DNA of 34,661 nucleotides from Bacteriovoracaceae bacterium (GCA_017858255.1 JAFMBV010000030.1:1-34661); one strand, 5' to 3'. Shown: positions 17,886-26,331, numbered from the stretch's first letter. Notes: generated by a model not told the origin, from the sequence alone. Numbers and translations are program-made.

Positions 17886-18968
17886 TTATTGTTGCGGTGA
17901 AAGTGTTTTTCGCCACCCAAAAGGATCATCGCCTGTGCCTTCTTGAATATCCAATAAGGCTTTCCGAAGTTTCATGGCAACTGGACCTTGCTCGTGTTGG
18001 AGAGGAAAGGTTTCACCGTTGGAGAGGCCAAGAGTATTGATTGGAGTAATTATAACGGCAGTACCACAAGCAAAAGCTTCGCTACAGGCTCCGCTCTTTA
18101 CGTCCTCCACGAGCTCGCTAACTTTCATTGTTTTCTCTTCGACCTTGTAACCAAGATGGGTCGCAAGCTGAATGATAGACTTTCGAGTAATTCCATTGAG
18201 AATCGTCTCTGTTAGTTCGGGAGTTCTTAATTTCTCACCGTAGACGGCGAAGAAGTTCATGCCACTCATTTCTTCGATATTTTCTTTTGTGACAGCATCA
18301 AGCCAAAGCACTTGATCATAACCTTTCTTATTAGCATTGATCATGGAAAGTAGGCTTGCGGCATAATTACCACCCGTTTTTGCATGGCCTACCCCACCAG
18401 GGCAAGCACGAACGGCGTCCTCTTCGACTAATACTTTCACGCTGCCCGATTTAAAGTAAGCTTGTGAAGGAGAGGCAACGATTAAAAACTTAAACTTTTC
18501 ACTTGGTTTAATTCCGAGGCTATTTTCGGAGGCAAACATAAAAGGTCTTATATAGAGGCTATCCCCACTACTAACAGGGATAAATTGAGAGCAGTAACTT
18601 GTAATGGCATCAACCCCATCTAGAAAGCTTTCCTCCGGAATTTCTGCCATCGCCATTCTTTTTGCAGAGAGGTTAAACCTCTTCATATTTTCTTCAGGAC
18701 GGAAAAGGAAAGGCCCTTTAGCGTTAGTATAATAGCCTTTTAATCCTTCAAAGATTTCTTGGGCATAGTGAAGCGCCTTACATGTTGGATCCAATGTAAG
18801 CTGTTGGTAGGGGACCATTTTGAATTCATCCCACTTACCATTGTCATAATTTGATTCAATCATGATTGGCGCCATTACTTTTCCAAACGCCAAGTCCTCA
18901 GGCAATTTAAATGATTTAATGGCCTCAAGTGACTTGGGCGAGATGCTGATAGATTTAAATTTATCCAT
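17886..18968 (-). CDS. ilvE: branched-chain amino acid aminotransferase (IlvE, class II type)
   Basis: This PLP enzyme performs the last step of Leu/Ile/Val synthesis and the first of their breakdown. I choose the ATG at 18968 (MDKFKSISIS, 360 residues), which has AGGAG about ten bases upstream. The frame continues open 36 codons further up but that part is hydrophobic and unlike the family. Landmarks: YAQEIFEGLKGYY, FLFRPEENMKRFNLSAKRM, the PLP lysine Lys197 in GHAKTGGNYAAS, EEMSGMNFF, LNGITRKSI and ACGTAVIITP. The length and the 'QEIFEGLKAY' block place it with the eukaryotic/Gram-positive-like BCAT subgroup (fold type IV). Confidence 0.95.
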   Translation of the reverse strand: MDKFKSISISPKSLEAIKSFKLPEDLAFGKVMAPIMIESNYDNGKWDEFKMVPYQQLTLDPTCKALHYAQEIFEGLKGYYTNAKGPFLFRPEENMKRFNLSAKRMAMAEIPEESFLDGVDAITSYCSQFIPVSSGDSLYIRPFMFASENSLGIKPSEKFKFLIVASPSQAYFKSGSVKVLVEEDAVRACPGGVGHAKTGGNYAASLLSMINANKKGYDQVLWLDAVTKENIEEMSGMNFFAVYGEKLRTPELTETILNGITRKSIIQLATHLGYKVEEKTMKVSELVEDVKSGACSEAFACGTAVIITPINTLGLSNGETFPLQHEQGPVAMKLRKALLDIQEGTGDDPFGWRKTLSPQQ

Positions 18969-19139
18969 ATCGATTACACTCCTCAGGAGATTAAAAAAGG
19001 ATTTCCCTAAGCTAGCAAAACTGAGGATAAAAGTCAGGTGATAGGAGTGCGTTACTTTTAGGCATAGAATAGGCAAATTGGTCCCTTTTTCAGAAGAATT
19101 TGTTTTGCGTTAGAATGAATTTACGAGGACTTAATTCCT

Positions 19140-20336
19140 ATGATGATGAAATCGATAACGATAACTTTGAGCATTCTTATTTTTTCCCTTGTCCAAGCTG
19201 GGTTAGGTCAGGTTCAAGCCGCCTTTCCTGTGACAATTGAAGGAAAGAGGGGACTCATAGAGAGTTACAAGAAACGCGCAGAGCTAAAAATGGCCCGCAG
19301 CACGGACTTTTGTCGTGGCTATACCATGCCGAGGCTTATCGGCTCGTGGCAATGTCGTCCATCAGCGAAGGGCAAAGTAAAGTGTCGCTCAAAATTTAAG
19401 TGTCAGCTTGTTAACAAGAGTTTTTCACGAGTGAGTGAAACACGACGAATTCGTAGTGAAATGAAAAGAATTGGTCGCTCCTCTTCATCTTTTACAATGG
19501 TTGTTGGCAAAAGCCCCCTTCGAAATCCAAATAAATATCGCTATGTAGAACAAATTAAAAGAAAGCGCAGTTCCATGAGGGCTGTGCAAAAGCAGGCAAT
19601 AAAAAATAAAATTAAAAAGAGAACAGCAAAACTTCAAGAGGAAATGACGGAGTATGATGAGTTTGCTCAGTTAGAAAAAGAGTTGGCCATTGAAACAAAG
19701 TCAGCTAATCCAAGTGACAGAAAAGCTAGTGTTGATAATCTTTCAAGCAACTCATTGGCAGAGGATCGACGGCAGCTAGATGACAATCAAGAACTTGTGG
19801 CGCCCTTTCGTATGGAGCGCCAAAAGAGTAACACTGGTAACGAAGAAGTCATTCGCATCACAAAGAGAGAAGATGAAGTTTCAAAAGACCGTAGATTTCA
19901 AATCCTAAGTTTTTCCGGAGCGATGGCCCGTATTCAAGACAACAATGCTAGTAGTGTGTCCACTGCAGATTTTGCATGGACGCCACGTTGGCAATTTGGA
20001 GAAAAGTGGGCTTTTCGCGGACGTCTAGGTGGTCATATTATTAGTGCTGAAATTACTGAAGGAGCCGATGCTGAAACCTTTCTCGTTTATGACTTGGGTG
20101 GTGATCTAGAGTGGTTTCCTTTTGTAACGAATGGCCTTTATCTTAGTGGTGGTCTTGGCGTACAGAGCTGGACATCAACCACTGGTGGCGCTTTTTCGAC
20201 AGTTTCCTTTGGTGGTGGTTACCTTTTTGACTTTAATAAAGTGAAAATTATCGACAGAATCTTTTTTAATTACACGAGTGTCGGAAATGAAGCGGCAAAT
20301 ACAGAATTAAAAGTAGGGATTGGTCTTAGTTTTTAG
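19140..20336 (+). CDS. outer-membrane beta-barrel protein with a charged N-terminal linker
   Basis: This 398-residue protein starts at one of two adjacent ATG codons. It has a Sec signal peptide (cut near VQAAFP). Residues of roughly 55-90 hold four cysteines (DFCRGY, WQCRP, VKCRS, FKCQL). A long Lys/Arg/Glu-rich helical segment (about 115-245) comes next. The C-terminal 135 residues alternate hydrophobic and polar with Gly/aromatic turns (FAWTPRWQFGEKWAFRGRLG, LYLSGGLGVQSW, FSTVSFGGGYLF) and end in VGIGLSF, a terminal-Phe BAM signal. A small 8-strand-type barrel anchored in the outer membrane is a fair inference. The linker could sit in the periplasm or bind peptidoglycan. No specific family recognised. 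Confidence 0.85.
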   Translation: MMMKSITITLSILIFSLVQAGLGQVQAAFPVTIEGKRGLIESYKKRAELKMARSTDFCRGYTMPRLIGSWQCRPSAKGKVKCRSKFKCQLVNKSFSRVSETRRIRSEMKRIGRSSSSFTMVVGKSPLRNPNKYRYVEQIKRKRSSMRAVQKQAIKNKIKKRTAKLQEEMTEYDEFAQLEKELAIETKSANPSDRKASVDNLSSNSLAEDRRQLDDNQELVAPFRMERQKSNTGNEEVIRITKREDEVSKDRRFQILSFSGAMARIQDNNASSVSTADFAWTPRWQFGEKWAFRGRLGGHIISAEITEGADAETFLVYDLGGDLEWFPFVTNGLYLSGGLGVQSWTSTTGGAFSTVSFGGGYLFDFNKVKIIDRIFFNYTSVGNEAANTELKVGIGLSF

Positions 20337-20574
20337 ACTTATTCTTCTTTTTATACTCTTCCTGTTGTTTCAAATAAAGAATTTCATTTAAAATCTTATT
20401 ACAGCCCTTTGATATAGGGCTTTCACTAGCTATATCTCTTTTTATGATGAAAGATTCTGGAGAACTCTCAGACTTTAAAACACCTCTAAATATAGTGGAA
20501 CCACCACAACTGCTCAAACCTAATAGTAGTATAGGTAAAAGATAAAGAATTGATATTTCCTTATGGTTCTTCAT
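20326..20574 (-). CDS. small putative lipoprotein
   Basis: This 82-residue protein has a hydrophobic leader ending in the lipobox LSSC (Cys23), followed by Gly-Gly-Ser. The rest is polar with one more cysteine (KGCNKIL), a short helix and a Lys-rich tail (EEYKKKNKSKN). Its 3' end overlaps the 3' end of the convergent outer-membrane barrel gene by 11 bp. A terminator-like hairpin sits about 90 bp upstream of its start, in what may be its own leader (see the entry at 20656). No family recognised; a real gene is likely because of the well-formed lipoprotein signal. Confidence 0.65.
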   Translation of the reverse strand: MKNHKEISILYLLPILLLGLSSCGGSTIFRGVLKSESSPESFIIKRDIASESPISKGCNKILNEILYLKQQEEYKKKNKSKN

Positions 20575-20655
20575 ATTAATTTAATCGGTATTCTTGAAAA
20601 GACTCTTTAAGAAGAAAGTGACTATTTTGATCGGCACCAACCCTTTTAGTCAGTT

Positions 20656-20676
20656 AAAAACCCCTCCGGAGAGGGG
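20656..20676 (-). terminator. intrinsic terminator on the minus strand, upstream of the lipoprotein gene
   Basis: CCCCTC/GAGGGG (20661-20666 and 20671-20676) with a CGGA loop. On the minus strand it is followed by TTTTT (20656-20660). It points at the lipoprotein gene start at 20574 and is separate from the terminator at 20882. Confidence 0.8.
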
Positions 20677-20850
20677 CTTAAAGAAATTAGTTTCTAACTC
20701 ATTTCACACAAGGAGCATGAACTCTCATTCTGTAGGAGAATACTTCTTCTCCTTGCCCTAAAAGTAAGAACTAACTTAATTACTTGGATTGGTTTGTGTG
20801 TATTTTTTATATTGTATTTAAGGTGAAAGTTTAACGAAGAAGACGCTTGA
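20656..20850 (-). ncRNA. candidate small RNA or attenuated leader
   Basis: The 391-bp gap 20575-20965 holds no convincing full gene but two minus-strand terminators. The segment between them has no visible long frame. It contains mutually exclusive hairpins: AGGAGAA/TTCTCCT (20734-20740 with 20747-20753) and CAAGGAG/CTCCTTG (20709-20715 with 20749-20755), which share 20749-20753. A nine-codon frame (MRVHAPCVK, 20728 down to 20699) lies in the loop between. Upstream is an AT-rich stretch with TACAAT/TATAAA hexamers near 20810-20820. This fits either a terminated small RNA or an attenuator for the lipoprotein gene. The 5' end is a guess. Confidence 0.35.
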
Positions 20851-20881
20851 AATGAACTTTGTCTTTACTCGTTGTAAAACG

Positions 20882-20907
20882 AAAAAGGCCTCCCAAAAGG
20901 GAGGCCT
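20882..20907 (-). terminator. terminator for the exported 107-residue protein gene
   Basis: A 9-bp stem AGGCCTCCC/GGGAGGCCT (20886-20894 and 20899-20907) has an AAAA loop and, on the minus strand, is followed by a T-run (20882-20886). Confidence 0.92.
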
Positions 20908-20965
20908 AAGACATGAGAGAGAGTTTTTATTGAGAGAATAATCTCAGTCTTTTAAATTTCGGCAA

Positions 20966-21289
20966 TTATTTTTTACAAGATACTTTTACGATAGCTGTGT
21001 AAGTACCAGTTACATGGTTAAGGTAAACTGATGAAGAGTTAGTCCAAGCATTTCTTTTGAACCAAAAAACGTCACGAGAGTCAGCACTGGCACTTAGGTT
21101 ACATTCTTTTAAGTATGAAAGCTTAACAGACCCTTTAGCACCTTTAATTTCAGCAACCATGTCTTGTGCTTTATCAAAAGCAACCTGAGCACTTGAACCA
21201 GTTACGCGAATGTTTTCTCTGTAATCTTCTTTTTTTGCAAAGTTGCTAACAGAAAGAAGAGCGATAGTAATTAGAATGATTTTTTTCAT
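20966..21289 (-). CDS. small exported protein, function unknown
   Basis: This 107-residue protein starts at an ATG behind a strong GTAGGAGG site. The N-terminus MKKIILITIALLSVSNFA is a Sec signal peptide. The mature 89 residues contain AQVAFDKAQDMVAEIKGAKG, an amphipathic helix, then beta-type segments, with two cysteines (KECNLS and the terminal VSCKK) well placed for one disulfide. The fold looks like a small periplasmic alpha/beta protein, but I do not recognise a family. Its strong ribosome site, promoter candidate and terminator suggest high expression as a single gene. Confidence 0.8.
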   Translation of the reverse strand: MKKIILITIALLSVSNFAKKEDYRENIRVTGSSAQVAFDKAQDMVAEIKGAKGSVKLSYLKECNLSASADSRDVFWFKRNAWTNSSSVYLNHVTGTYTAIVKVSCKK

Positions 21290-21329
21290 GATGTCCTCCT
21301 ACAGACGTTGTTTTTGTTTCGATGGGGCA

Positions 21330-21358
21330 GTTATAGGCAGTCGAATTATTTTTGTAGA
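21330..21358 (-). promoter_or_regulatory. candidate promoter for the exported 107-residue protein gene
   Basis: On the minus strand, TCTACA and TATAAC are separated by 17 bp, about 40 bp upstream of the ATG. The -10 matches at five of six positions and the -35 at four of six. Confidence 0.4.
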
Positions 21359-21462
21359 TGGATAAATTGGCTTTTGAATAGTTTTTGTTAACAATCTGTT
21401 ACACACCAGTGAATTCAATTAATTTAGGAGGTTGTAGCAGTAGTGTGAAAAGCTCATCTTTT

Positions 21463-21480
21463 GGCCGTGAAGAAACGGCC
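21463..21480 (-). other. hairpin downstream of tRNA-Val
   Basis: GGCCGT/ACGGCC (21463-21468 and 21475-21480) lies about 100 bp past the tRNA 3' end on the minus strand. There is no T-tract after it on that strand, so termination or processing is only a possibility. Nothing else is visible in 21290-21583 apart from the promoter candidate. Confidence 0.35.
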
Positions 21481-21583
21481 ACTTTGTTTATGCTGGGGTT
21501 AATATATATTCTTGGATCCAAGGGAGAGTTTGGTCCTTAAGAGTATGTTTAATGAAGAAAAGTTTTTGAAATTGATTAATTAA

Positions 21584-21658
21584 TGGTGCGGCCGACTGGG
21601 ATTGAACCAGTGACCCCCTGCGTGTCGAGCAGGTGCTCTCCCACTGAGCTACGGCCGC
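21584..21658 (-). tRNA. tRNA-Val(GAC) with encoded CCA and C at position 33
   Basis: The 75-nt cloverleaf is complete: acceptor GCGGCCG/CGGCCGC, D-stem GCTC/GAGC, anticodon stem CCTGC/GCAGG with loop TCGACAC, T-stem ACTGG/CCAGT with loop TTCAATC, and discriminator A followed by CCA. The anticodon is GAC (Val). Position 33, just before the anticodon, is C (plus-strand G at 21627) where elongator tRNAs almost always have U. All stems pair perfectly, so it is not obviously a pseudogene. Short frames across this locus on the minus strand are shadows. Confidence 0.93.
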
Positions 21659-21680
21659 ATAATGAGATAGATGAAGGCTC

Positions 21681-21710
21681 ATATTAGGTTAAAAGGCTGA
21701 ATTTAGTCAA
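21681..21710 (-). promoter_or_regulatory. promoter of tRNA-Val
   Basis: On the minus strand, TTGACT (21710-21705) and TAATAT (21686-21681) are separated by 18 bp, about 23 bp upstream of the mature tRNA 5' end. This is a good sigma70-type match. Confidence 0.75.
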
Positions 21711-21797
21711 GATTTCAGTTGGACTTTTCTTAGCACAGACGGCGTAAGCGATTAATTTCATGACACTTAAGTTGGACTTCGATAGACTCCCGGCCAC

Positions 21798-23456
21798 ATG
21801 AATAAACGACTCCATAGAAGCCTTAGTGGCGTTTTATATCACCAGTTCTTAGAATTTTGGCCCTATTATATTGGGGCCTTAGGGTGTCTTTATGGCACTC
21901 ACTGGATTCAGTCCCATTTGCCTTTCCTGGCAAAAGAGCTCGCAGATATTGTCTCGGAAGGCGCAGAGACGATTGAAACCTGGAAGTTTTTTGCCTTAGC
22001 ATTGGGGATCATTATCTTTCGGACTTCCTCCAGACTTCTCTTTTTCTTCCCAGCGCGTGTTCTACAAAAGAACCTACGTGTTGAGATTCTTGAAAAATTA
22101 GAAGCGGTCAGTCCCACTCGTTATAGACATCATTCTGATGGTCAGCTTTTTCAAGTTCTTCAGATGGATATGGAGCAACTGCGGGCGCTTATTGGGTTTG
22201 CCCTCCTTCAAGTTGGGAATATTTTGGTGGCGATGATCGTTCTTATTCCCAAGATTATTAGTTTTAACGAAAATCTCCTCATTGCCCTATCTCCTTTGTT
22301 AATCGCGTTTATTTTATTCACGACTATTGTGAGCAGAAACAGAGTTTATTACCGTAAGGCCCAGGACCTTCAAGGTGAAGTCCAAAACGTCATCATTGAA
22401 ACCTATGCGGGTAAAAAGACGATCAAAAATTATCATGCTGAAGAGTCTTTTATTAAGTGGTTCAGAGACTATAGTTGGAAAGAGCTGTGGTACTTCTACA
22501 AAGCCGGTATTGGCGTGGGGATTTGTTTACCTTTATTACCACTAGGTATCGGTCTCTCTCTGATATGGGGCGCTCATATTGTTTTTCAAGAGAACTTAGG
22601 AGCTAGTTCCCTTATCCTCTTTAGTGGTTTCATCTTTTTATTCTTAGAACCCATTATGTTTTTGTCTTGGATAGGGGTGGTCTTTGCGCGCTCTTATGGT
22701 TCTTGGCAGAGAATTAAGGAACTTGTAAGTGACATCGATAAAAGCTCTAAAGATGAGGAGCGTTTATTAAAGGATAACCTTACCGAAGATCTTCGAGGCC
22801 AAGAGCTCGACCTTACGGTGGATTTTTGGGAAGAGAAATTAAAACTGAACTTTCCAAGAGGGTCATGGTCTGTTCTTGTCGGCAAAACTGGCTGTGGAAA
22901 ATCGACGGTATTAACCCAATTGGCAGATACTTTGAGGCTTCGTCAGGAAAATATCTCTTTTGTTGCCCAAGATCCCTATCTCTATAGTGACTCTGTCGTG
23001 AATAATATTTTTCTTGGTCAAGAGCAAACAAAGGATCGTTTAGATCAAGCCTATGAGCTTCTTGTTCTCTTTGGCCTTGATTATTTGGCCTCAAGTAAAG
23101 AGTCTCTACTTAACATGGAAGTGGGGGAGAAAGGAAAGAGGTTGAGTGGTGGTCAGTCTAAGAGGTTAGCGTTGGTGAGAAGTCTTATGGCCCGAGCCGA
23201 TATTCTTATTTGGGATGATCCATTTTCTTCAGTTGATCTGATTCTTGAAAAACAAATCATTAAAGAACTTAAGTCTTGGGAAGCGCTTAGCGGTAAGACG
23301 ATCATTTTATCAAGTCATAGAGTGACTACCGTTAGGGCATGCCAGTATTGCTTATATTTAGAAAAAGAAAGAGGTTTAGTGGAAAAGGGATCGTCCCTCG
23401 AACTTCTAAACCCACAATTTGAAACTTATGAATATTTTAAACAACAGATGGTTTGA
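21798..23456 (+). CDS. ABC exporter half-transporter, degenerate Walker B partner
   Basis: This 552-residue protein has an N-terminal membrane domain of about six spans and a C-terminal nucleotide-binding domain. Visible motifs: Walker A GKTGCGKST (362-370), Q-loop VAQDPYLYSD, signature LSGGQ (449-453), Walker B ILIWDD (Asp473, Asp474), D-loop SVD (480) and switch His507. The residue after the Walker B aspartate is Asp rather than the catalytic Glu. With the next gene, whose Walker B is canonical but whose signature is LSMGQ, it fits an asymmetric heterodimeric exporter (BmrCD/TM287-288 style). The coding regions overlap by 29 bp. Substrate unknown; a downstream disulfide-oxidoreductase lipoprotein suggests envelope work. 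Confidence 0.93.
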   Translation: MNKRLHRSLSGVLYHQFLEFWPYYIGALGCLYGTHWIQSHLPFLAKELADIVSEGAETIETWKFFALALGIIIFRTSSRLLFFFPARVLQKNLRVEILEKLEAVSPTRYRHHSDGQLFQVLQMDMEQLRALIGFALLQVGNILVAMIVLIPKIISFNENLLIALSPLLIAFILFTTIVSRNRVYYRKAQDLQGEVQNVIIETYAGKKTIKNYHAEESFIKWFRDYSWKELWYFYKAGIGVGICLPLLPLGIGLSLIWGAHIVFQENLGASSLILFSGFIFLFLEPIMFLSWIGVVFARSYGSWQRIKELVSDIDKSSKDEERLLKDNLTEDLRGQELDLTVDFWEEKLKLNFPRGSWSVLVGKTGCGKSTVLTQLADTLRLRQENISFVAQDPYLYSDSVVNNIFLGQEQTKDRLDQAYELLVLFGLDYLASSKESLLNMEVGEKGKRLSGGQSKRLALVRSLMARADILIWDDPFSSVDLILEKQIIKELKSWEALSGKTIILSSHRVTTVRACQYCLYLEKERGLVEKGSSLELLNPQFETYEYFKQQMV

Positions 23457-25203
23457 TTATTTTTCCTTTAGAGGAGGGCGCCGCTATTTATTAGTGGTCC
23501 TTGTATGTCTTTTTGTGTCTGCAATTTTAGGCGCGATGACACCTCAAAAGATTTCCGAACTCTCAAGGAATTATGAGGTTGAGGCCGACTTCTATGGAAC
23601 GATGTGGTCTCTGGCACTCATCTTTTTTGGTGTTTATGTAAACCGTGTTTTCTATCAGCTAAGTATCAATAAGTTTATTCAGCTTCTCATGCAAAATACT
23701 CGTGGTCTTTGTTATGAAAAATGGCTTCACACTTATGATGTAAAGACGGCAAAAGATAGTCGAAATGAACGCTACCCTCAGGGGGAAGTCATTTCGAGAA
23801 TCATGAATGATACCGAGTCTCTCCGTGAGCTTATGACTTCTGGGACATTTGGCATCTTTATTGATGTCTTCTTTGTCATCTCATGTCTTATTAGTTTTGT
23901 GTCTTTAAATAAGGTGAGTGGTATCTCCCTCGCTCTCGCAGAGGTTGTCGCTGCTCTTCTTCTTATTTGGGGTTCACGTTACATGCGTGAAGTCTTTATG
24001 GATGTGCGAAAGTCGCGCGCTGACATGAGTCGCCTTCTCTCTAATATGGTAGGGGGGATTAAAGAGACATATTATACCCGCCACGAAAATTATGCTTCAA
24101 AAAGAGGAGAGGTTGTTTTTCAAGACTTTCTAACGAAACAGCTTACTGCCAATATTTGGGATGCAGGCTATTATTCAACTGCTGAATCTCTTTATCCAAT
24201 TCTCTTGGCGTTCATTGTATTTCTCTTTCCTTATTCGGCGATCACAGAAGCTGCCATAATTTTTGCTATTGTGGATCTTATTCAACGTTCAATTGGTCCT
24301 GTAAAAGATGTCGCTGCAAAGATTGCAAATATTCAAAGGGCCTACACTGGCCTGCAGAGAATAGATGAATTTTTAGGGGATCTTGAGTCTGGAATGAGTT
24401 CCAAAGGTTATATCACCAAAGGAAATATTGAACTTCAAGAGGTCTTGGTTGATATAAAGCTTTTTGAATATCCTAGAAAGGCATCACAAGAAGAAGAGGT
24501 TCCTTTTAATTTAAAAGATATTCGCTTCACGGCCTTTCCCGGTGAACTCGTTGGAATTGTGGGTCTTTCGGGATGTGGAAAATCTACACTCCTTAATATG
24601 ATGGCCGCCAATATCGTTCCACAAGAGGGCGGCATTTATTTAAAAACCCCCAGCACTACGATGTCCTTTCCTGGTGAGACAGTTGAGGATATTATTGGTT
24701 ATCGTGAACAGGTTGGTATCGTCAGTCAGGATTCACATATTTTTTCTGATACGATCGCCTTTAATATTTGTATGAATCGTGAAACACCTGAGGACTTTAA
24801 CGAGTTCTGGGAGAGCGTCAGAGAGCAGATCCCATACATCAAACTTTGGGGCAAGGGTCCAACCGATAAGCTTGATCAGCGTGGACTCTCTATGGGACAA
24901 AAGCAGCTTTTGGCCGCTATTCGATCCTGTTATCTTCAAAAACCAGTTGTTCTCTTTGATGAAATTAGCTCCGGTCTTGATGGTGAGTTGGAGTTGGCCT
25001 TAAGAAAGATGGTGCTTCTTATTCAAGAAAAATCTCTTACCTTCATTGTCGCTCACCGGCTGGAAACAATAATAGAAGCCGATAAAATTATTGTTCTCGA
25101 AGGTGGCCGTGTAAAAGCGTCGGGTACTCATGGTTCTTTAAAAGAAGAATCAGAAGTCTACCGTCGATTTCTTGCAGAACTATCGCAATCTAAAGTTCAA
25201 TAG
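23428..25203 (+). CDS. ABC exporter half-transporter, catalytic partner with LSMGQ signature
   Basis: I take the ATG at 23428 (591 residues); a TTG at 23419 in the same frame is the alternative. Neither has a clear Shine-Dalgarno site, so translation is probably coupled to the preceding gene, which it overlaps. Six membrane spans are followed by an NBD with Walker A GLSGCGKST (379-387), Q-loop VSQDSHIFSD, signature LSMGQ (487-491), Walker B VVLFDE with catalytic Glu512, D-loop GLD (518) and H-loop VAHRLE. Paired with the preceding LSGGQ subunit, this Walker A/B would form the working ATP site, and the other composite site (Asp474 with LSMGQ) would be degenerate. Confidence 0.93.
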   Translation: MNILNNRWFDYFSFRGGRRYLLVVLVCLFVSAILGAMTPQKISELSRNYEVEADFYGTMWSLALIFFGVYVNRVFYQLSINKFIQLLMQNTRGLCYEKWLHTYDVKTAKDSRNERYPQGEVISRIMNDTESLRELMTSGTFGIFIDVFFVISCLISFVSLNKVSGISLALAEVVAALLLIWGSRYMREVFMDVRKSRADMSRLLSNMVGGIKETYYTRHENYASKRGEVVFQDFLTKQLTANIWDAGYYSTAESLYPILLAFIVFLFPYSAITEAAIIFAIVDLIQRSIGPVKDVAAKIANIQRAYTGLQRIDEFLGDLESGMSSKGYITKGNIELQEVLVDIKLFEYPRKASQEEEVPFNLKDIRFTAFPGELVGIVGLSGCGKSTLLNMMAANIVPQEGGIYLKTPSTTMSFPGETVEDIIGYREQVGIVSQDSHIFSDTIAFNICMNRETPEDFNEFWESVREQIPYIKLWGKGPTDKLDQRGLSMGQKQLLAAIRSCYLQKPVVLFDEISSGLDGELELALRKMVLLIQEKSLTFIVAHRLETIIEADKIIVLEGGRVKASGTHGSLKEESEVYRRFLAELSQSKVQ

Positions 25204-25250
25204 GTTATTATTTCAGGGATTTAGAAATATTAATTGAGGAGAACAGGTCT

Positions 25251-26306
25251 ATGAAAAACCGAATTAAAACTCTTTCTTTCTTAGGAATGATGTTACTTGC
25301 AGCTTTAGGGCTCTTTATTTCATGTACTAAGGACGTCGATAGTAAACCCCAGTTTATCTTTAAGGCCGCTCCTAATAAAGATGCCGCTGCAAAGGTTAAT
25401 GGAACAGTTATTACTTTTAGCGAGCTTACTGAAGGTGTTGAAAATGACCTTTATGAAGCCGAAATGAAAGTTCATGAGATTAAAATGAATCGCCTAAAGG
25501 CCTTGGTTCTTAAAAAGTTCATGGAAGCTGATCCAGCCTATAAAGGTGACAATGATAAATTCTTAAATGATCAAATTGCAAAAAGCATAAAAGTTACTGA
25601 CAAACAAATAATGGGCTTCGCTAAGGAAAGAAACATTCCTAAGGAAAATCTAAATGCTCAATTAAAAGATAGGATTAAAAAGTTCCTAGAAAATGAGTCC
25701 AAGCAAGGTGCTATTGATAATTGGATCTCACAAAAAACGAAGAAGAGTCCAGTTGAAGTTTACTTAATAAAGCCTACTCGTCCGGTAAAAGAAGTCATGG
25801 CCGGAGACGCGCCCTTTATTGGTGGTGCTGATGCGAAAGTGACAATTGTTGAGTTCTCTGATTTTCAGTGTCCCTTCTGTGCTCGTGGGGCAACTCTAAT
25901 GACTGACCTTAAAAAGAAATATGGTAATAAAATTAAGGTGGCCTTCAAAAACTTTCCACTACCTTTTCACAATCACGCTAAAAAAGCAGCAGAAGCTAGT
26001 TTATGTGCCCATGAGCAAAAGTCTGCAAGCTTTTGGAAGCTTCACGATAAAATGTTTGCTGACCAAGCAGGTCTTGATCGTAATGGCCTAATTGCAAAGG
26101 CCGTAAGTGTGGGTCTTAATAAAGAAAAGTTCACTAAATGTTTAGATTCTGGGAAATTCGCTAAAAGTATTGATAGTGATATTCAAGAGGGTCAAAAAAT
26201 TGGTGTTAAGTCTACGCCTACATTCTTTGTTAATGGAAAAATGGTTAATGGAGCTCAGCCTATGGAAGTCTTCGCTGAACTTATTGACGAAGAACTCGCT
26301 AAGTAA
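25251..26306 (+). CDS. lipoprotein with SurA-like N-domain and DsbA/thioredoxin domain
   Basis: This 351-residue protein starts at an ATG behind TTGAGGAG. The signal ends in FISC (lipobox Cys25). Residues of about 45-165 (AAKVNGTVITFSELTEG, MKVHEIKMNRLKALVLKKFM) resemble the SurA/PpiC N-terminal chaperone region, without a visible PpiC domain. From about 190 the thioredoxin fold begins: VTIVEFSDFQCPFCARG with the redox pair Cys207 and Cys210, and the cis-Pro loop STPTFFVNG. It is a DsbA/DsbG-like thiol oxidoreductase or a 2-Cys periplasmic partner anchored to a membrane. It follows the ABC pair by 47 bp and likely shares its transcript. Redox direction (oxidase or isomerase) is not decidable from CPFC alone. 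Confidence 0.9.
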   Translation: MKNRIKTLSFLGMMLLAALGLFISCTKDVDSKPQFIFKAAPNKDAAAKVNGTVITFSELTEGVENDLYEAEMKVHEIKMNRLKALVLKKFMEADPAYKGDNDKFLNDQIAKSIKVTDKQIMGFAKERNIPKENLNAQLKDRIKKFLENESKQGAIDNWISQKTKKSPVEVYLIKPTRPVKEVMAGDAPFIGGADAKVTIVEFSDFQCPFCARGATLMTDLKKKYGNKIKVAFKNFPLPFHNHAKKAAEASLCAHEQKSASFWKLHDKMFADQAGLDRNGLIAKAVSVGLNKEKFTKCLDSGKFAKSIDSDIQEGQKIGVKSTPTFFVNGKMVNGAQPMEVFAELIDEELAK

Positions 26307-26331
26307 TTCTTTAAAACTTATATGAAGAGAG

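Noticed and set aside
18969-19076. 36-residue N-terminal extension of the ilvE product
   Set aside because: It is unlike the family, hydrophobic and without a ribosome site; the ATG at 18968 has AGGAG upstream.
21488-21682. 64-codon minus-strand frame across the tRNA-Val locus
   Set aside because: It reads through the tRNA gene and shows the usual translated-tRNA look; no ribosome site.
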